Shown piece after piece: positions 8,987 through 18,496 of a stretch of 64,000 bases of DNA. The position numbers were made by a program, and so were the translations under genes. The DNA lies in NCBI RefSeq assembly GCF_900109745.1, contig NZ_FOAV01000004.1:332491-396490 (forward strand), read 5' to 3'. Below the pieces are notes generated by a model. The model was not told the DNA's origin and ran no database searches. It saw only the letters and a program-made list of their open reading frames with translations. Origin of the DNA: Roseateles sp. YR242. GTDB lineage: Bacteria > Pseudomonadota > Gammaproteobacteria > Burkholderiales > Burkholderiaceae_C. Position 1 is the stretch's first letter. Every line of letters starts with the position of its first letter.

Positions 8987-10024
8987 ATGAACGATCTCGA
9001 TCAATTGCTGCAACAGGCCAGCGGTGAATTCGCCGCCGCCGCCACGTCCGCTGACCTGGAAAACGCCAAGGCCCGCTTCCTGGGCAAAGCCGGCCAGGTG
9101 ACCGAGCTGATGAAGGGGTTGGCCCAACTGCCGGTCGAGGAAAAGAAGACTCGCGGTGCGCAGATCAACCTGCTCAAGCAGGGCATCGAGTCGGCGCTCA
9201 CGGCACGTCGCCAGGCCCTGGCGGATGCCGAGCTCGAGACCCAGCTCAAGGCCGAGGCGCTGGATGTGACGCTGCCGGGCCGCCAACGCGGCATGGGCTC
9301 GCTGCATCCGATCACTCGGGCGATGGAGCGGATCGAGGCCATCTTCGGTTCGATGGGTTTCGATGTGGCCGATGGCCCCGAAATCGAGAACGACTGGTTC
9401 AACTTCACCGCGCTGAACACGCCGGCGGATCACCCCGCGCGTTCCATGCATGACACCTTCTATGTCGAGAACGGTTTTGTGCTGCGCACCCACACCAGCC
9501 CGATGCAAATCCGCTATGCGGTGCAGCACGTCAAGAAGCATCAGCACCGGATCGATGCGGGCCAGGCCATGCCCGAGATCCGCGTGATCGCGCCGGGCCG
9601 GACCTACCGGGTGGACAGCGACGCCACCCACTCCCCCATGTTCCACCAAGTCGAAGGCCTGTGGGTGGGCGAGAACATCAGCTTCAAGGATCTGAAGTCG
9701 GTCTACGTGAACTTCATGCAGCAGTTCTTCGAGACGACGGACATGGAGATCCGCTTCCGTCCCAGCTATTTCCCGTTCACCGAACCCAGCGCCGAAATCG
9801 ACATGATGTTCGGCACCGGTCCGCTGAAGGGGCGCTGGCTGGAGGTGTCCGGCTCCGGCCAGGTGCACCCCCAGGTGATCCGCAACATGGGCCTGGACCC
9901 GGAGCGGTACATCGGCTTTGCCTTCGGTTCCGGCATCGACCGCCTGGCCATGCTCCGTTACGGCGTGAATGACCTGCGCCTGTTCTTTGATGGCGACCTG
10001 CGTTTCCTGTCGCAATTCAAGTAA
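8987..10024 (+). CDS. pheS: Phenylalanyl-tRNA synthetase alpha subunit
   Basis: The product has 345 residues from the ATG at 8987. An in-frame TTG at 8972 is possible but less likely. The N-terminal coiled coil (about 1-90) is followed by the class II catalytic core with [19 protein letters not shown], motif 2 ([21 protein letters not shown]) and motif 3 ([17 protein letters not shown]). It forms the alpha2-beta2 enzyme that charges tRNA-Phe, with pheT encoded 22 bases downstream. Confidence 0.98.
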   Translation: MNDLDQLLQQASGEFAAAATSADLENAKARFLGKAGQVTELMKGLAQLPVEEKKTRGAQINLLKQGIESALTARRQALADAELETQLKAEALDVTLPGRQRGMGSLHPITRAMERIEAIFGSMGFDVADGPEIENDWFNFTALNTPADHPARSMHDTFYVENGFVLRTHTSPMQIRYAVQHVKKHQHRIDAGQAMPEIRVIAPGRTYRVDSDATHSPMFHQVEGLWVGENISFKDLKSVYVNFMQQFFETTDMEIRFRPSYFPFTEPSAEIDMMFGTGPLKGRWLEVSGSGQVHPQVIRNMGLDPERYIGFAFGSGIDRLAMLRYGVNDLRLFFDGDLRFLSQFK

Positions 10025-10046
10025 GAAGAACTCGAAAGACATCGAC

Positions 10047-12464
10047 ATGCAATTCCCTGAGTCCTGGCTGCGGGCCTTCTGCAACCCCTCGCTGAATACA
10101 CAAGAGCTGGCCGAGCTGCTGACCATGTCCGGCCTGGAGGTGGAAGAGCTTCGCCCGGTGGCGCCGCCCTTCCACGGCATCGTGGTGGCCGAGATCGTCG
10201 AGGCCGTGCAGCATCCGGATGCCGACCGCCTGCGGGTGTGCAAGGTCAATGCGGGTGGGCCCGAGCTGCTGCAGATCGTCTGCGGCGCGCCAAATGCGCG
10301 CGTGGGCATCCGCGTGCCGCTGGCCACGGTGGGTGCAGAACTGCCGCCCGGTGAAGACGGCAAGCCTTTCAAGATCAAGGTGGGCAAGCTGCGTGGTGTC
10401 GAGAGCTTCGGCATGCTGTGCTCGGCCCGTGAGCTGAAGCTGGCCGAGGACCATGGTGGCCTGCTGGAGCTGGCCGCCGATGCGCCCCTGGGCCAGAACA
10501 TCCGTGAGCACTTGCAGCTGGACGACACGCTGTTCACCCTCAAGCTCACCCCCAACCTGGCTCATGCGCTGAGCGTCTACGGCATTGCGCGTGAAGTCTC
10601 CGCGCTGACCGGCGCGCCGCTGCAGGCCCCGCAGATCACGCCGGTGGCCGTGACGCATCAGGACAAGCTGCCCGTGCGTGTGGAAGCCGCCGACCTGTGT
10701 GGCCGTTTCTCCGGCCGCATCGTGCGCGGCGTCAACACCAAGGCCGCCACGCCCGCATGGATGGTGGACCGCCTGGCCCGTTGCGGCCAGCGTTCGGTGT
10801 CCCCGCTGGTGGACATCTCCAACTACGTGATGTTCGAGCTGGGCCGCCCCTCTCACATCTTCGACCTGGACAAGATCCATGACGAACTGGTGGTGCGCTG
10901 GGGTCGCAAGGGTGAACAGCTCAAGCTGCTGAACGGCAACACCATTGAGCTGGACGAGACCGTGGGGGTCATCGCGGACCGCCAACAGGTGGAATCGCTG
11001 GCCGGCATCATGGGCGGTGACGCCACCGCCGTGTCGGACGAGACGGCCAATGTCTATGTCGAGGCCGCGTTCTGGTGGCCCAAGGCTGTGATGGGCCGGT
11101 CGCGCAAGTTCAATTTCTCGACTGACGCGGGCCATCGCTTCGAGCGCGGCGTGGACCCCTCGGGCACAACCGACCACATCGAACGCATCACCCAATTGAT
11201 CCAGGAGATCTGCGGCGGCCAAGCCGGCCCGATGGACGACCACGTGGTCGCCATGCCGGAGCGCCGGCCCGTGGCCCTGCGGGTGGCACGGGCCGCCAAG
11301 GTGATCGGCATGGCCATCACGCAAGCGGACTGCGAAACCGTCTTCACACGTCTGAGCCTGGATTACACCGTCTCCGCCCCTGGCGTGCTGACGGTGGTGC
11401 CGCCGAGTTTCCGTTTCGACATCCAGATCGAGGAAGACCTGATCGAGGAAGTCGTGCGGGTGCTGGGCTACAACAAGCTGCCCGCCACGCCGCCGCTGGC
11501 GCCGGTGGTCGGCAAGGTGCCGAGCGAAGCGCGTCGCAGCGTGCATGCGCTGCGCCACGCCGTGGCCGCACGCGACTATTTCGAAACCATCAATTTCAGC
11601 TTCGTGGAATCGCGCTGGGAGCGTGAGCTGGCCGGCAATGAACAGCCGATCCAGCTCCTGAACCCGATCGCCGCGCCGCTGGCGGTGATGCGCTCCAGCC
11701 TGATGGGCAGCCTGATCCAGGCCCTGCGCAACAACCTGGCCCGCAAGGCGCCGCGCGTGCGGCTGTTCGAGATCGGCCGCGTATTCCTGCGTGACGCCAC
11801 CGTGCTGGAGAGCGACACCACCATTGCCGGCGTGCGCCAGCCGCTGCGCCTGTCTGGCCTGGCCTGGGGCAGTGCGGACCAGCAGCAGTGGGGTGAGTGC
11901 GATCGTCCGGTGGACTTCTTCGATGTGAAGGGCGACCTGGAAGCCTTGTTTGCGCCGCGCGCCCTGCAGTTCGAGGCGACGGTGCATCCGGCGCTGCATC
12001 CGGGCCGCAGCGCCCGTGTGCTGCTGGACGGGCAGGACATCGGCGTGGTGGGTGAACTGCATCCAAAGTGGCGCCAAAGCTACGAGTTGCCGTCCGCACC
12101 CGTGCTGTTCGAACTGGCGTTGGATGCGGTGCTGTCGCGGCTGGTGCCGCAGGGCAAGGGCGTGGCGCGCTTGCAGGCCGTGCAGCGCGACCTGGCCGTC
12201 ATCGTGGGCGAACAGGTCACCCATGCCGCCCTGATGAATGCCATCACAGGCAGCGGCGAGACCCTGGTACGCTCCGCCCGTCTGTTCGATGTCTTCAAGC
12301 CGGCCCAGCCGACTGCGGAGCTGAAGGCGGGTGAACGCAGCCTGGCCGTGCGCCTGGAGCTGCTGGATGACGACAACACCCTGACCGATGAACGCATCGA
12401 GCAGGCGGTGGCCAAGGTGGTGACCCGGCTGGGAGAACAGCTCGGGGCCCGTCTGCGGGGCTGA
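10047..12464 (+). CDS. pheT: Phenylalanyl-tRNA synthetase beta subunit
   Basis: The product has 805 residues. ATG at 10047 begins MQFPESWLR, the family N-terminus. The frame is open further upstream into pheS, but that part is not coding. It contains an N-terminal tRNA-binding OB-fold (VVVAEIVEAVQHPDADRL), B3/B4 editing domains (FSGRIVRGV, WMVDRLARCGQRSVSPLVDISNYVMFELG), the B5 domain, a core-like domain, and a C-terminal anticodon-binding domain ending in LDDDNTLTDERIEQAV. It binds and proofreads tRNA-Phe with PheS. Confidence 0.98.
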   Translation: MQFPESWLRAFCNPSLNTQELAELLTMSGLEVEELRPVAPPFHGIVVAEIVEAVQHPDADRLRVCKVNAGGPELLQIVCGAPNARVGIRVPLATVGAELPPGEDGKPFKIKVGKLRGVESFGMLCSARELKLAEDHGGLLELAADAPLGQNIREHLQLDDTLFTLKLTPNLAHALSVYGIAREVSALTGAPLQAPQITPVAVTHQDKLPVRVEAADLCGRFSGRIVRGVNTKAATPAWMVDRLARCGQRSVSPLVDISNYVMFELGRPSHIFDLDKIHDELVVRWGRKGEQLKLLNGNTIELDETVGVIADRQQVESLAGIMGGDATAVSDETANVYVEAAFWWPKAVMGRSRKFNFSTDAGHRFERGVDPSGTTDHIERITQLIQEICGGQAGPMDDHVVAMPERRPVALRVARAAKVIGMAITQADCETVFTRLSLDYTVSAPGVLTVVPPSFRFDIQIEEDLIEEVVRVLGYNKLPATPPLAPVVGKVPSEARRSVHALRHAVAARDYFETINFSFVESRWERELAGNEQPIQLLNPIAAPLAVMRSSLMGSLIQALRNNLARKAPRVRLFEIGRVFLRDATVLESDTTIAGVRQPLRLSGLAWGSADQQQWGECDRPVDFFDVKGDLEALFAPRALQFEATVHPALHPGRSARVLLDGQDIGVVGELHPKWRQSYELPSAPVLFELALDAVLSRLVPQGKGVARLQAVQRDLAVIVGEQVTHAALMNAITGSGETLVRSARLFDVFKPAQPTAELKAGERSLAVRLELLDDDNTLTDERIEQAVAKVVTRLGEQLGARLRG

Positions 12465-12549
12465 GGCCCCGGCCACGCTGGGCCGCCCCGGTCAGGGTGG
12501 CCCCGGCTGAGGAAAAGGAACGAGGACGCGGGAGAGAAGAGGGAAGCCG

Positions 12550-12915
12550 ATGAGCGACGATGACATCAAGGACCAGGCGAGGGTGCTGCTGGGCAGCCTG
12601 GAAACGCCGACGCTGACCAAGGCGGAGCTGGCCGAACTGCTGTTCGACAAGCTCGGCCTGAACAAGCGCGAGTCCAAGGACATGGTCGAGGCCTTCTTCG
12701 ACATCATCCACGACAGCCTCTCCAGTGGCCGCGAAGTGAAGTTGTCGGGCTATGGCAACTTCAACATCCGCCGCAAGGCGCCCCGTCCTGGCCGCAATCC
12801 ACGCACCGGCGAGGCGATTCCCATCAAGGCTCGTAACGTTGTGACATTTCATGCCAGTCACAAATTGAAAGAAGCTGTGCAAGGGAACGCGCCTGCTGCC
12901 GGAGACTTCGAGTAG
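12550..12915 (+). CDS. ihfA: Integration host factor alpha subunit
   Basis: The product has 121 residues, longer than the roughly 100 of E. coli because of short extensions at both ends. The HU/IHF fold is clear: [30 protein letters not shown], then [26 protein letters not shown]. The DNA-intercalating Pro lies in the arm (GRNPRTGE). It bends DNA as a heterodimer with IhfB and affects transcription, recombination and phage integration. It follows pheT, the usual position across proteobacteria. Confidence 0.96.
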   Translation: MSDDDIKDQARVLLGSLETPTLTKAELAELLFDKLGLNKRESKDMVEAFFDIIHDSLSSGREVKLSGYGNFNIRRKAPRPGRNPRTGEAIPIKARNVVTFHASHKLKEAVQGNAPAAGDFE

Positions 12916-12955
12916 AGTCTGACCTCCCTTCCAGCTGCCGGAGCACCTGATTCCA

Positions 12956-13489
12956 ATGGACATCACGCTTCCCGCCATTCCCGCCAAGCGCTACTTCACC
13001 ATCGGTGAGGTGAGCGAGTTGTGCGGCGTGAAGCCGTATGTGCTGCGCTATTGGGAACAGGAATTCACCCAGCTCAAGCCGATGAAGCGGCGCGGCAACC
13101 GCCGCTATTACCAGCACCATGAGGTGCTGCTCATCCGCCGCATTCGCGACCTCCTGTATGACCAGGGCTTCACCATCAGTGGTGCCCGCAATCAGCTCAC
13201 CGACGCCCACCATGGCGGGCACGGTGGCCAGGGCACGGCCAGCCATGCGCAGGAGTTCCGCGCTGAGGCCCAGGCGGCGGCCGAGCATGCACCGCTGCGC
13301 GATCTTCAATGGCGTGATGTACAGGCCCGCGATGTGTTGGCCCGCGATGGTCTGGGTCGTGAGCCGCAACGTGCACTCGCTGCAGACGTGGCCGACGGTG
13401 CTGCGCACACCAGCGTCTCACTTGAAAAGCTGTCGCTGGAAGAAGTGAGAGAAGAATTGTTGGCCATTCGAGAGAGTTTGCTTGCTTGA
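12956..13489 (+). CDS. MerR-family transcriptional regulator
   Basis: The product has 177 residues. The winged helix-turn-helix is at about residues 12-80: [36 protein letters not shown], then [24 protein letters not shown]. The segment after it is low complexity, rich in His, Ala and Gln, and the C-terminus ([18 protein letters not shown]) could be a coiled coil for dimerisation. No metal-binding cysteines like those of MerR or CueR are seen. It lies 40 bases after ihfA and before tRNA-Pro, an arrangement common in beta- and gammaproteobacteria. Its ligand and targets are unknown. Confidence 0.9.
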   Translation: MDITLPAIPAKRYFTIGEVSELCGVKPYVLRYWEQEFTQLKPMKRRGNRRYYQHHEVLLIRRIRDLLYDQGFTISGARNQLTDAHHGGHGGQGTASHAQEFRAEAQAAAEHAPLRDLQWRDVQARDVLARDGLGREPQRALAADVADGAAHTSVSLEKLSLEEVREELLAIRESLLA

Positions 13490-13523
13490 GCCTAGAAAAC
13501 GCGTATAGAATCTAAGTCTTCGT

Positions 13524-13600
13524 CGGGGTGTAGCGCAGCCTGGTAGCGCACTTGCATGGGGTGCAAGGGGTCGCGAGTTCGAATCCCGCCACCCCGACCA
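13524..13600 (+). tRNA. tRNA-Pro (anticodon GGG)
   Basis: It is 77 nt with encoded CCA. The acceptor stem CGGGGTG pairs with CACCCCG. The anticodon loop ATGGGGT, flanked by CTTGC/GCAAG, gives GGG. The T-loop TTCGAATC is intact. Confidence 0.97.
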
Positions 13601-13617
13601 TTTATAAGAAGACTGAG

Positions 13618-13653
13618 CGCCTGGTACTGCAAAGTACCAGGCGTTTTGCTTTT
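13618..13653 (+). terminator. Terminator after tRNA-Pro
   Basis: A perfect 11-bp stem CGCCTGGTACT/AGTACCAGGCG with a 4-base loop is followed by TTTTGCTTTT. Confidence 0.9.
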
Positions 13654-13704
13654 CAGGTCGGTGTTCCGGGCCGTTCCTACCGGCCATTCTTTCAGGCCGT
13701 ACTT

Positions 13705-14976
13705 TCAGGTCTTCGACTGGTTCAAGGCTTTCGACTCGTTCAAGGCGTCTGAGTCATTCAATGCTTTCAGCGTCTTCAAGGCCTCGGGGCCTTTGGGCGC
13801 CAACCCCATCCAAGGCCGCAGCCAGGACACCTGCATGGCCAGCCAGGCTGCCGCCCCGCACACCACCACGGTGAAGGCCACCACCGCAGCGGCTTCCAGC
13901 GCCAAGGGCCACTGTTGTTGTGCCAGCCAGTGAGCGCTGACCACCGTCGCCGTCTGGTGCACGATGTAGAACGGAAACACGGCCTGGGTCAGCCAACGTA
14001 ATGTCAGGCTGTCGCGCTGCGCCAGCCAGTGGCGTCCCCATCCGAGTACCGCCACCAGTGGCAACCATTGCCGGCCGCTCGAGAGCACCCGCAAGGCCAT
14101 CAGGCTGGCCGTCGACACATCTTCGTTGTCGCCATAACTGTCGCTCCAGCACTGGAAGCTGATCTGCACCACCACGGCCAGCACCAGCGCCACCCAGCGC
14201 CAGCGATGCACCGCTGCCCACGCGCCATGCCGGTCGTCGCGATGGCCGAACAGCGCCATGCCCACCACAAACATCGAGAGCGACAAAGCATGGTGGTACC
14301 AGTCATGCACCAGGTCATTGCGGATCGGGAACAGGGGCATCAGGTGCTGACGCAGCAGCGCCAGCACCAGCCAGGGCACCCACAGCACCCGCGTCCCGGA
14401 CACCAGCCCAGACCAGCCCGCATGGCGGGTCCAGGGGCCGGCCTTGCACAGCAACAACGCGAGCATGGTGTAGCACCAGAGGTAGGGCAGGAACCAGAGG
14501 TGGTTCCAGGTCGGCAGGGTGAGGCAGGTCCGCCCGTCGGCGCTGTCGCTGCAAAAGCCGTGATAAGCATGCGCATAGAGCTGCAGGAAGTCCAGGTAGC
14601 TGCCGGCATAGCCAAACTTCTCCACCACCTGGAGGTAGGACTGGGGGGGCACCACCACCGCCATGCCAAACAGCAGGGGCAGCAGCAAGCGCGCGCTGCG
14701 TTGACGGATCAGCCCCTGGCTGCCGCGTTCCACCATCAGCCCGATGGCCGCGCCGGAGATCAGGAACAGCAGCGACATACGCCAGGGGTTGAGCCAGAGC
14801 ATCGCGGCCTCCAGCCCGGGGACGAGCCGAGGCGACTTCACATGCCAATCCCAGCTCACGTAATACATCCCCACGTGATAAAGGATCAGCAGGCCGAAGG
14901 CGATGACACGCAACCAGTCGAGTTCAGTGAGGCGCCCGTGGTCCCGGCGTGGCAGGTGGTTCAGGGATGTGTTCAT
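13705..14976 (-). CDS. Membrane acyltransferase (acyltransferase family 3)
   Basis: The product has 423 residues from the ATG at 14976. It begins with [25 protein letters not shown], the first helix and His of acyltransferase_3 proteins. About ten membrane helices follow, with [16 protein letters not shown] and the [13 protein letters not shown] loop. These proteins transfer acyl groups to extracytoplasmic sugars or glucans. The OpgC-like resemblance is general and the substrate is unknown. The C-terminal 30 residues are an odd Leu-Lys-Ala-Asn/Asp/Ser repeat ([23 protein letters not shown]), probably a soluble tail. It is divergent from the LytTR gene and shares its upstream region. Confidence 0.88.
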   Translation of the reverse strand: MNTSLNHLPRRDHGRLTELDWLRVIAFGLLILYHVGMYYVSWDWHVKSPRLVPGLEAAMLWLNPWRMSLLFLISGAAIGLMVERGSQGLIRQRSARLLLPLLFGMAVVVPPQSYLQVVEKFGYAGSYLDFLQLYAHAYHGFCSDSADGRTCLTLPTWNHLWFLPYLWCYTMLALLLCKAGPWTRHAGWSGLVSGTRVLWVPWLVLALLRQHLMPLFPIRNDLVHDWYHHALSLSMFVVGMALFGHRDDRHGAWAAVHRWRWVALVLAVVVQISFQCWSDSYGDNEDVSTASLMALRVLSSGRQWLPLVAVLGWGRHWLAQRDSLTLRWLTQAVFPFYIVHQTATVVSAHWLAQQQWPLALEAAAVVAFTVVVCGAAAWLAMQVSWLRPWMGLAPKGPEALKTLKALNDSDALNESKALNQSKT

Positions 14977-15017
14977 GGCGCTAGCGTCGCGCCTGCGAGC
15001 CGCGCGGCCGCAGGAAT

Positions 15018-15068
15018 GTGACGAGCCGCCCCCACACAGTGACGAGCCGTGGCCCCGACGTGACGGCC
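15018..15068 (+). promoter_or_regulatory. Three direct repeats with 21-bp period (candidate LytTR operator)
   Basis: GTGACGAGCCG occurs at 15018-15028 and again, identically, at 15039-15049. GTGACGGCC occurs at 15060-15068. Each start is exactly 21 bp from the last, two helical turns. LytTR domains typically bind 9-bp direct repeats spaced 21 bp centre to centre. The array ends 20 bases before the LytTR gene ATG and also lies upstream of the divergent acyltransferase, so it could control both. Confidence 0.65.
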
Positions 15069-15088
15069 TCCCCCTACACTCCGCCGCC

Positions 15089-16294
15089 ATGACCCAGGAC
15101 CTTTGGCTGCGCTCCTACCTGCAACGGCGTGTCGTCTTTGAACGAACGGCCTGGGTGCTGTTGCTGAGCCTGTCCGCCGCAGCCAATGCCACGACCGTCT
15201 ATCTCGACATCCGGCGGATGGGCCTGGACTTCGACTGGTGGGAACCGGTGACCTGGGAGGCGTCCAGTGCCCTGATGTGGATGCTGCTGGTGCCGCTGAT
15301 CATCCGGGGCATGGATGCCAAACCGCTGCGTTGGGGACTGTGGCGGCGTCATCTGCCGTATCACCTGCTGTTCAGCCTGCTGTGCAGCATGGCCCATGTG
15401 CTGGGCATGGTGGGCCTGCGCAAGCTGACCTACGCCAGCCTGGGCGCCCAGTACGATTTTGGGAATTGGCCCCGTGAATTGGGCTACGAGGCCTTGAAGG
15501 ATGTGCGCAGCTACGCGCTGGCCGTGGCGCTGATCGGCAGCTATCGGCTGCTGCTCTGGCGGTTGCAGGGAGAGGCGAGCCTGCTGGATGAGGCACCGTC
15601 GGGAGGGCGCGAGACCGCTTCGGTGGTGCGGGAGACCCCTTCGGTGGTGCGGGAGACCCCTCCGTTGGAGGGCGAGGCCCCTTCAGTGATGCGTGAGGCC
15701 GGCCGGATGCCTCCAGGCCGGTTCGATGTTCCCGTGCCCGTGCCCGTGCCCGTGCCACCGACGGGTTCCGCACACGATACCCCTGCCGCCGCAGTAGCGG
15801 TCGCCGAGCCCGCCGCCGATGTCACCCGCGCTCGCGTGGACGCCGCCCAGCCCATCACAGCGGCTCTCACCGCCGCAGCTCCCGTTATCCAGCCGTCCGT
15901 CATCCAGCCTCCCACCACTGCGGCTCCCTCCACTGCGGCTCCCTCCACCCAGCCTCCCGCTGCTCGCCCGGAGCGTCTGTTGGTCAAGAAGCTGGGCACT
16001 GAATTCCTGCTGCCCGTGGCCGAGATTGAATGGGTGCAAGCCTGCGGGAACTACGTGAATCTGCATCGACAGGGCCACGACTACCCGTTGCGCAGCAGCC
16101 TGGCCGCGTTTGATCAACGGCTGGATCCGGCACAGTTTGTGCGCGTCCACCGCAGCTATCTGGTTCGGATTTCCATCATCGAAGCCATTGAACCCACCGA
16201 AGCAGGTGATGCCCAACTGCGCCTGCAGGGCGGCCGGCGCCTGCCGTGCAGCCGCACCTATCTGGAGGACCTGCGGCAGCGCATTGCTTTTTGA
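15089..16294 (+). CDS. Membrane-anchored LytTR-family transcriptional regulator
   Basis: The product has 401 residues. ATG at 15089 was chosen because the open frame before it is the repeat-bearing intergenic region. The N-terminal 150 residues hold about four hydrophobic helices (TAWVLLLSLSAAANATTVYL, ALMWMLLVPLIIRG, LLFSLLCSMAHVLG, ALAVALIGSYRLLL). A long low-complexity linker follows (about residues 165-295) with ET(P/A)SVVR repeats, a (VP)5 stretch and TAAPS repeats. The C-terminal LytTR DNA-binding domain (about 295-401) has KKLGTEFLLPVAEIEWVQACGNYVNLH and FVRVHRSYLV. There is no receiver domain, so it is probably a one-component membrane sensor-regulator. The signal is unknown. Confidence 0.9.
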   Translation: MTQDLWLRSYLQRRVVFERTAWVLLLSLSAAANATTVYLDIRRMGLDFDWWEPVTWEASSALMWMLLVPLIIRGMDAKPLRWGLWRRHLPYHLLFSLLCSMAHVLGMVGLRKLTYASLGAQYDFGNWPRELGYEALKDVRSYALAVALIGSYRLLLWRLQGEASLLDEAPSGGRETASVVRETPSVVRETPPLEGEAPSVMREAGRMPPGRFDVPVPVPVPVPPTGSAHDTPAAAVAVAEPAADVTRARVDAAQPITAALTAAAPVIQPSVIQPPTTAAPSTAAPSTQPPAARPERLLVKKLGTEFLLPVAEIEWVQACGNYVNLHRQGHDYPLRSSLAAFDQRLDPAQFVRVHRSYLVRISIIEAIEPTEAGDAQLRLQGGRRLPCSRTYLEDLRQRIAF

Positions 16295-16431
16295 GCGTCC
16301 TTCAGAGCTTTTGCCAGAGCTTGCCTTAAGGAGGGCGCTTCCCCATTTGGGCCATCTAGTGGCCGGTCTCCTGGCAGGAAGATGCGCAACCCGCGCCAGG
16401 CGGTCGGCCGGACCGGTATGCTGTGAACGTC

Positions 16432-17574
16432 ATGGAGCAAGCGTCTGTCATCGATCCCTCGCCCCGCCTCCTGCGCAGCCAGGCGGATGGGCAGTGGCTG
16501 GCCCGGCTGGAGGGCGAATGGACGCTGTTGTCCTTGCGTGAGCGCGTGGAGGCCTTGCGCGCCGAGCTGGCCGGCTTGCCCAAGTCTGGCGTGTCGTGGG
16601 ACCTCAGTGCCATCAGCCGCATGGACCCCACCGGGGCCTTGCTGCTCTGGCAGGCCTGGGGCCGCAAACAGCCCGACCAGCTTCAGTGGCCACCCGGCCC
16701 TGCCGGCTCGATGTTCCAGGCCCTGTTTGCCCGCCTGAGCGCCAAACAGGGCAAGCCCGCCCGGCCGCATCGGCTGGAAAGCGCCCGGATGCTGGGCCAG
16801 GGCCTGCTGAACATGGCCCACCACCTGCTGGATGCTGTGGCGCTGTTCGGGCAGGTGGTGCAGGACTGCGGGCGGATGCTCCGCCAGCCCAGCCTGATCG
16901 CCTGGCGTGACATCTCCGCGCATATCTACCGCAGCGGTGCCCAGGCCTTGGGCATCACCGCCCTGGTAGGCGTGCTGGTGGGGGTCACGCTTTCGTATCT
17001 GATCGCCAAGCAGCTGCAGAATTTCGGCGCCGACATCTATGTGATCAACATCCTGGGCATCAGCGTGTGGCGGGAACTCGGCCCTTTGCTGGCCGCCATC
17101 CTGGTAGCCGGGCGCAGTGGATCCGCCATGACAGCCCAGATCGGCGTGATGCGGGTGACCCAGGAACTGGACGCCTTGTCGGTCATGGGCATCTCGCACA
17201 CCGTGCGGCTGGTGTTCCCGAAGATGGCGGCACTGGCACTGTCCTTGCCCCTCGTGACGGTGTGGACCAGCTGCATGGTGCTGCTGGGGGGCATGCTGGC
17301 CGCACGGGCCACCCTGGGGCTGGACTATGTGCAGTTCCTGCAAGGGCTGCCCGCGTCGGTGCCGGTGGCCAACCTGTGGCTGGGGGTGACCAAATCGGCG
17401 GTCTTCGGGGTGCTGATCGCGTTCGTGGCCTGCCATTTCGGCCTGCGCATCAAGCCCAACAGTGAAAGCCTGGCCACAGGCACCACGGATTCGGTGGTCT
17501 CATCCATCACCATGGTGATCGTGGTGGACGCGATTTTCGCAGTGATGTTCTCTGACGTGGGGATCAAGGCATGA
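16432..17574 (+). CDS. STAS-MlaE fusion: MCE-type lipid ABC transporter permease
   Basis: The product has 380 residues. The N-terminal STAS-like domain (about 20-95, with VSWDLSAISRMDPTGALLLWQAW) is fused to an MlaE/YrbE permease with five or so helices. The permease includes LGITALVGVLVGVTLSYLIA, LGPLLAAILVAGRSGSAMTAQIG and the VVDAIFAVMF end. In E. coli these are separate MlaB and MlaE. The complex moves phospholipid or other lipid across the envelope, energised by the ATPase encoded next. The stop overlaps the next start (ATGA at 17571-17574), indicating translational coupling. GTG at 16423 is an alternative start. Confidence 0.92.
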   Translation: MEQASVIDPSPRLLRSQADGQWLARLEGEWTLLSLRERVEALRAELAGLPKSGVSWDLSAISRMDPTGALLLWQAWGRKQPDQLQWPPGPAGSMFQALFARLSAKQGKPARPHRLESARMLGQGLLNMAHHLLDAVALFGQVVQDCGRMLRQPSLIAWRDISAHIYRSGAQALGITALVGVLVGVTLSYLIAKQLQNFGADIYVINILGISVWRELGPLLAAILVAGRSGSAMTAQIGVMRVTQELDALSVMGISHTVRLVFPKMAALALSLPLVTVWTSCMVLLGGMLAARATLGLDYVQFLQGLPASVPVANLWLGVTKSAVFGVLIAFVACHFGLRIKPNSESLATGTTDSVVSSITMVIVVDAIFAVMFSDVGIKA

Positions 17575-18452
17575 GCGGCATCCGGAATCAGACACAAGCG
17601 GCAGCACCGGCCCATCAGGTGGCGATCTCGGTGCGCCATGTCGGCACCGTGCTAGGCGGCGTGCGCATCCACAAGGACATCAGCCTGGACGTGCAAGCCG
17701 GTGAGGTGCTGGGCATCATCGGCGGCTCGGGCAGCGGCAAGACCACGCTGTTGCGCCTGATGCTCGGCCTGGAGCGGCCCACCGAGGGCGAAGTGCTGGT
17801 GCTGAACCACAAGCTGGGCAATTGCGAGGCGACCGATCTGGCGCAGGTGCGCCATCGCTGGGGGGTGCTGTTCCAGCAGGGCGCGCTGTTCTCGGCGCTC
17901 TCCGTGTTCGACAACATCGCCGTGCCGCTGCGCGAGCTCAAGAGTCTGCCCAAGGACCTGATCGCCGAGCTGGTGATGCAGAAGCTGCAACAGGTGGGCC
18001 TGAAGCCGGAGGACGGCATCAAGATGCCGGCCGAACTGTCCGGGGGCATGATCAAGCGGGTCTCCCTGGCGCGGGCGTTGATCATGGATCCGCAGTTGCT
18101 GTTTCTGGACGAACCCACGGCGGGTCTGGACCCGGCCAGCTCCAAGCGTTTTGTCCAGCTCATTGAAAGCCTCAAGCGCGAGATGGACCTCACCGTGGTG
18201 ATGGTCACCCATGACGTGGACACGCTGTTCGCGCTGGTGGACCGCATCGCCGTGCTGTCAGACCAGCATCTGGTGGCGCACGGCAAGCTGGAGCAGGTGG
18301 TGCAGATGTCGCATCCCTTCATCCGCAATTTCTTCCTGGGCCATGTGCAGCGCTGCGCCGAAGACAACATCCGCAGCTTCCGCGATGCCCTGCATCACCA
18401 GGATGACCCGTTGCCCGCCGATCCGGCGCTCGCCCATCCGCAGCCGGCCTGA
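17571..18452 (+). CDS. MlaF-like ABC transporter ATP-binding protein
   Basis: The product has 293 residues. It has Walker A GGSGSGKTTLLRL (about residue 45), Q-loop (FQQGALFSAL), signature LSGGM(I)KRVSLARA, Walker B LLFLDEPTAGLDP and the H-loop VTHDVDTLF. LSGGM and the FSALSVFDN segment are typical of MCE-system ATPases rather than importers. It powers the permease encoded just upstream. The C-terminus extends about 30 residues beyond the ATPase core. Confidence 0.95.
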   Translation: MSGIRNQTQAAAPAHQVAISVRHVGTVLGGVRIHKDISLDVQAGEVLGIIGGSGSGKTTLLRLMLGLERPTEGEVLVLNHKLGNCEATDLAQVRHRWGVLFQQGALFSALSVFDNIAVPLRELKSLPKDLIAELVMQKLQQVGLKPEDGIKMPAELSGGMIKRVSLARALIMDPQLLFLDEPTAGLDPASSKRFVQLIESLKREMDLTVVMVTHDVDTLFALVDRIAVLSDQHLVAHGKLEQVVQMSHPFIRNFFLGHVQRCAEDNIRSFRDALHHQDDPLPADPALAHPQPA

Positions 18453-18496
18453 CCGGCACCTGCCCCTCTCCTCACAACCCGGACCCGATCGATCTC

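Noticed and set aside
10017..12476. Long minus-strand frame opposite pheT
   Set aside because: It is a shadow of pheT.
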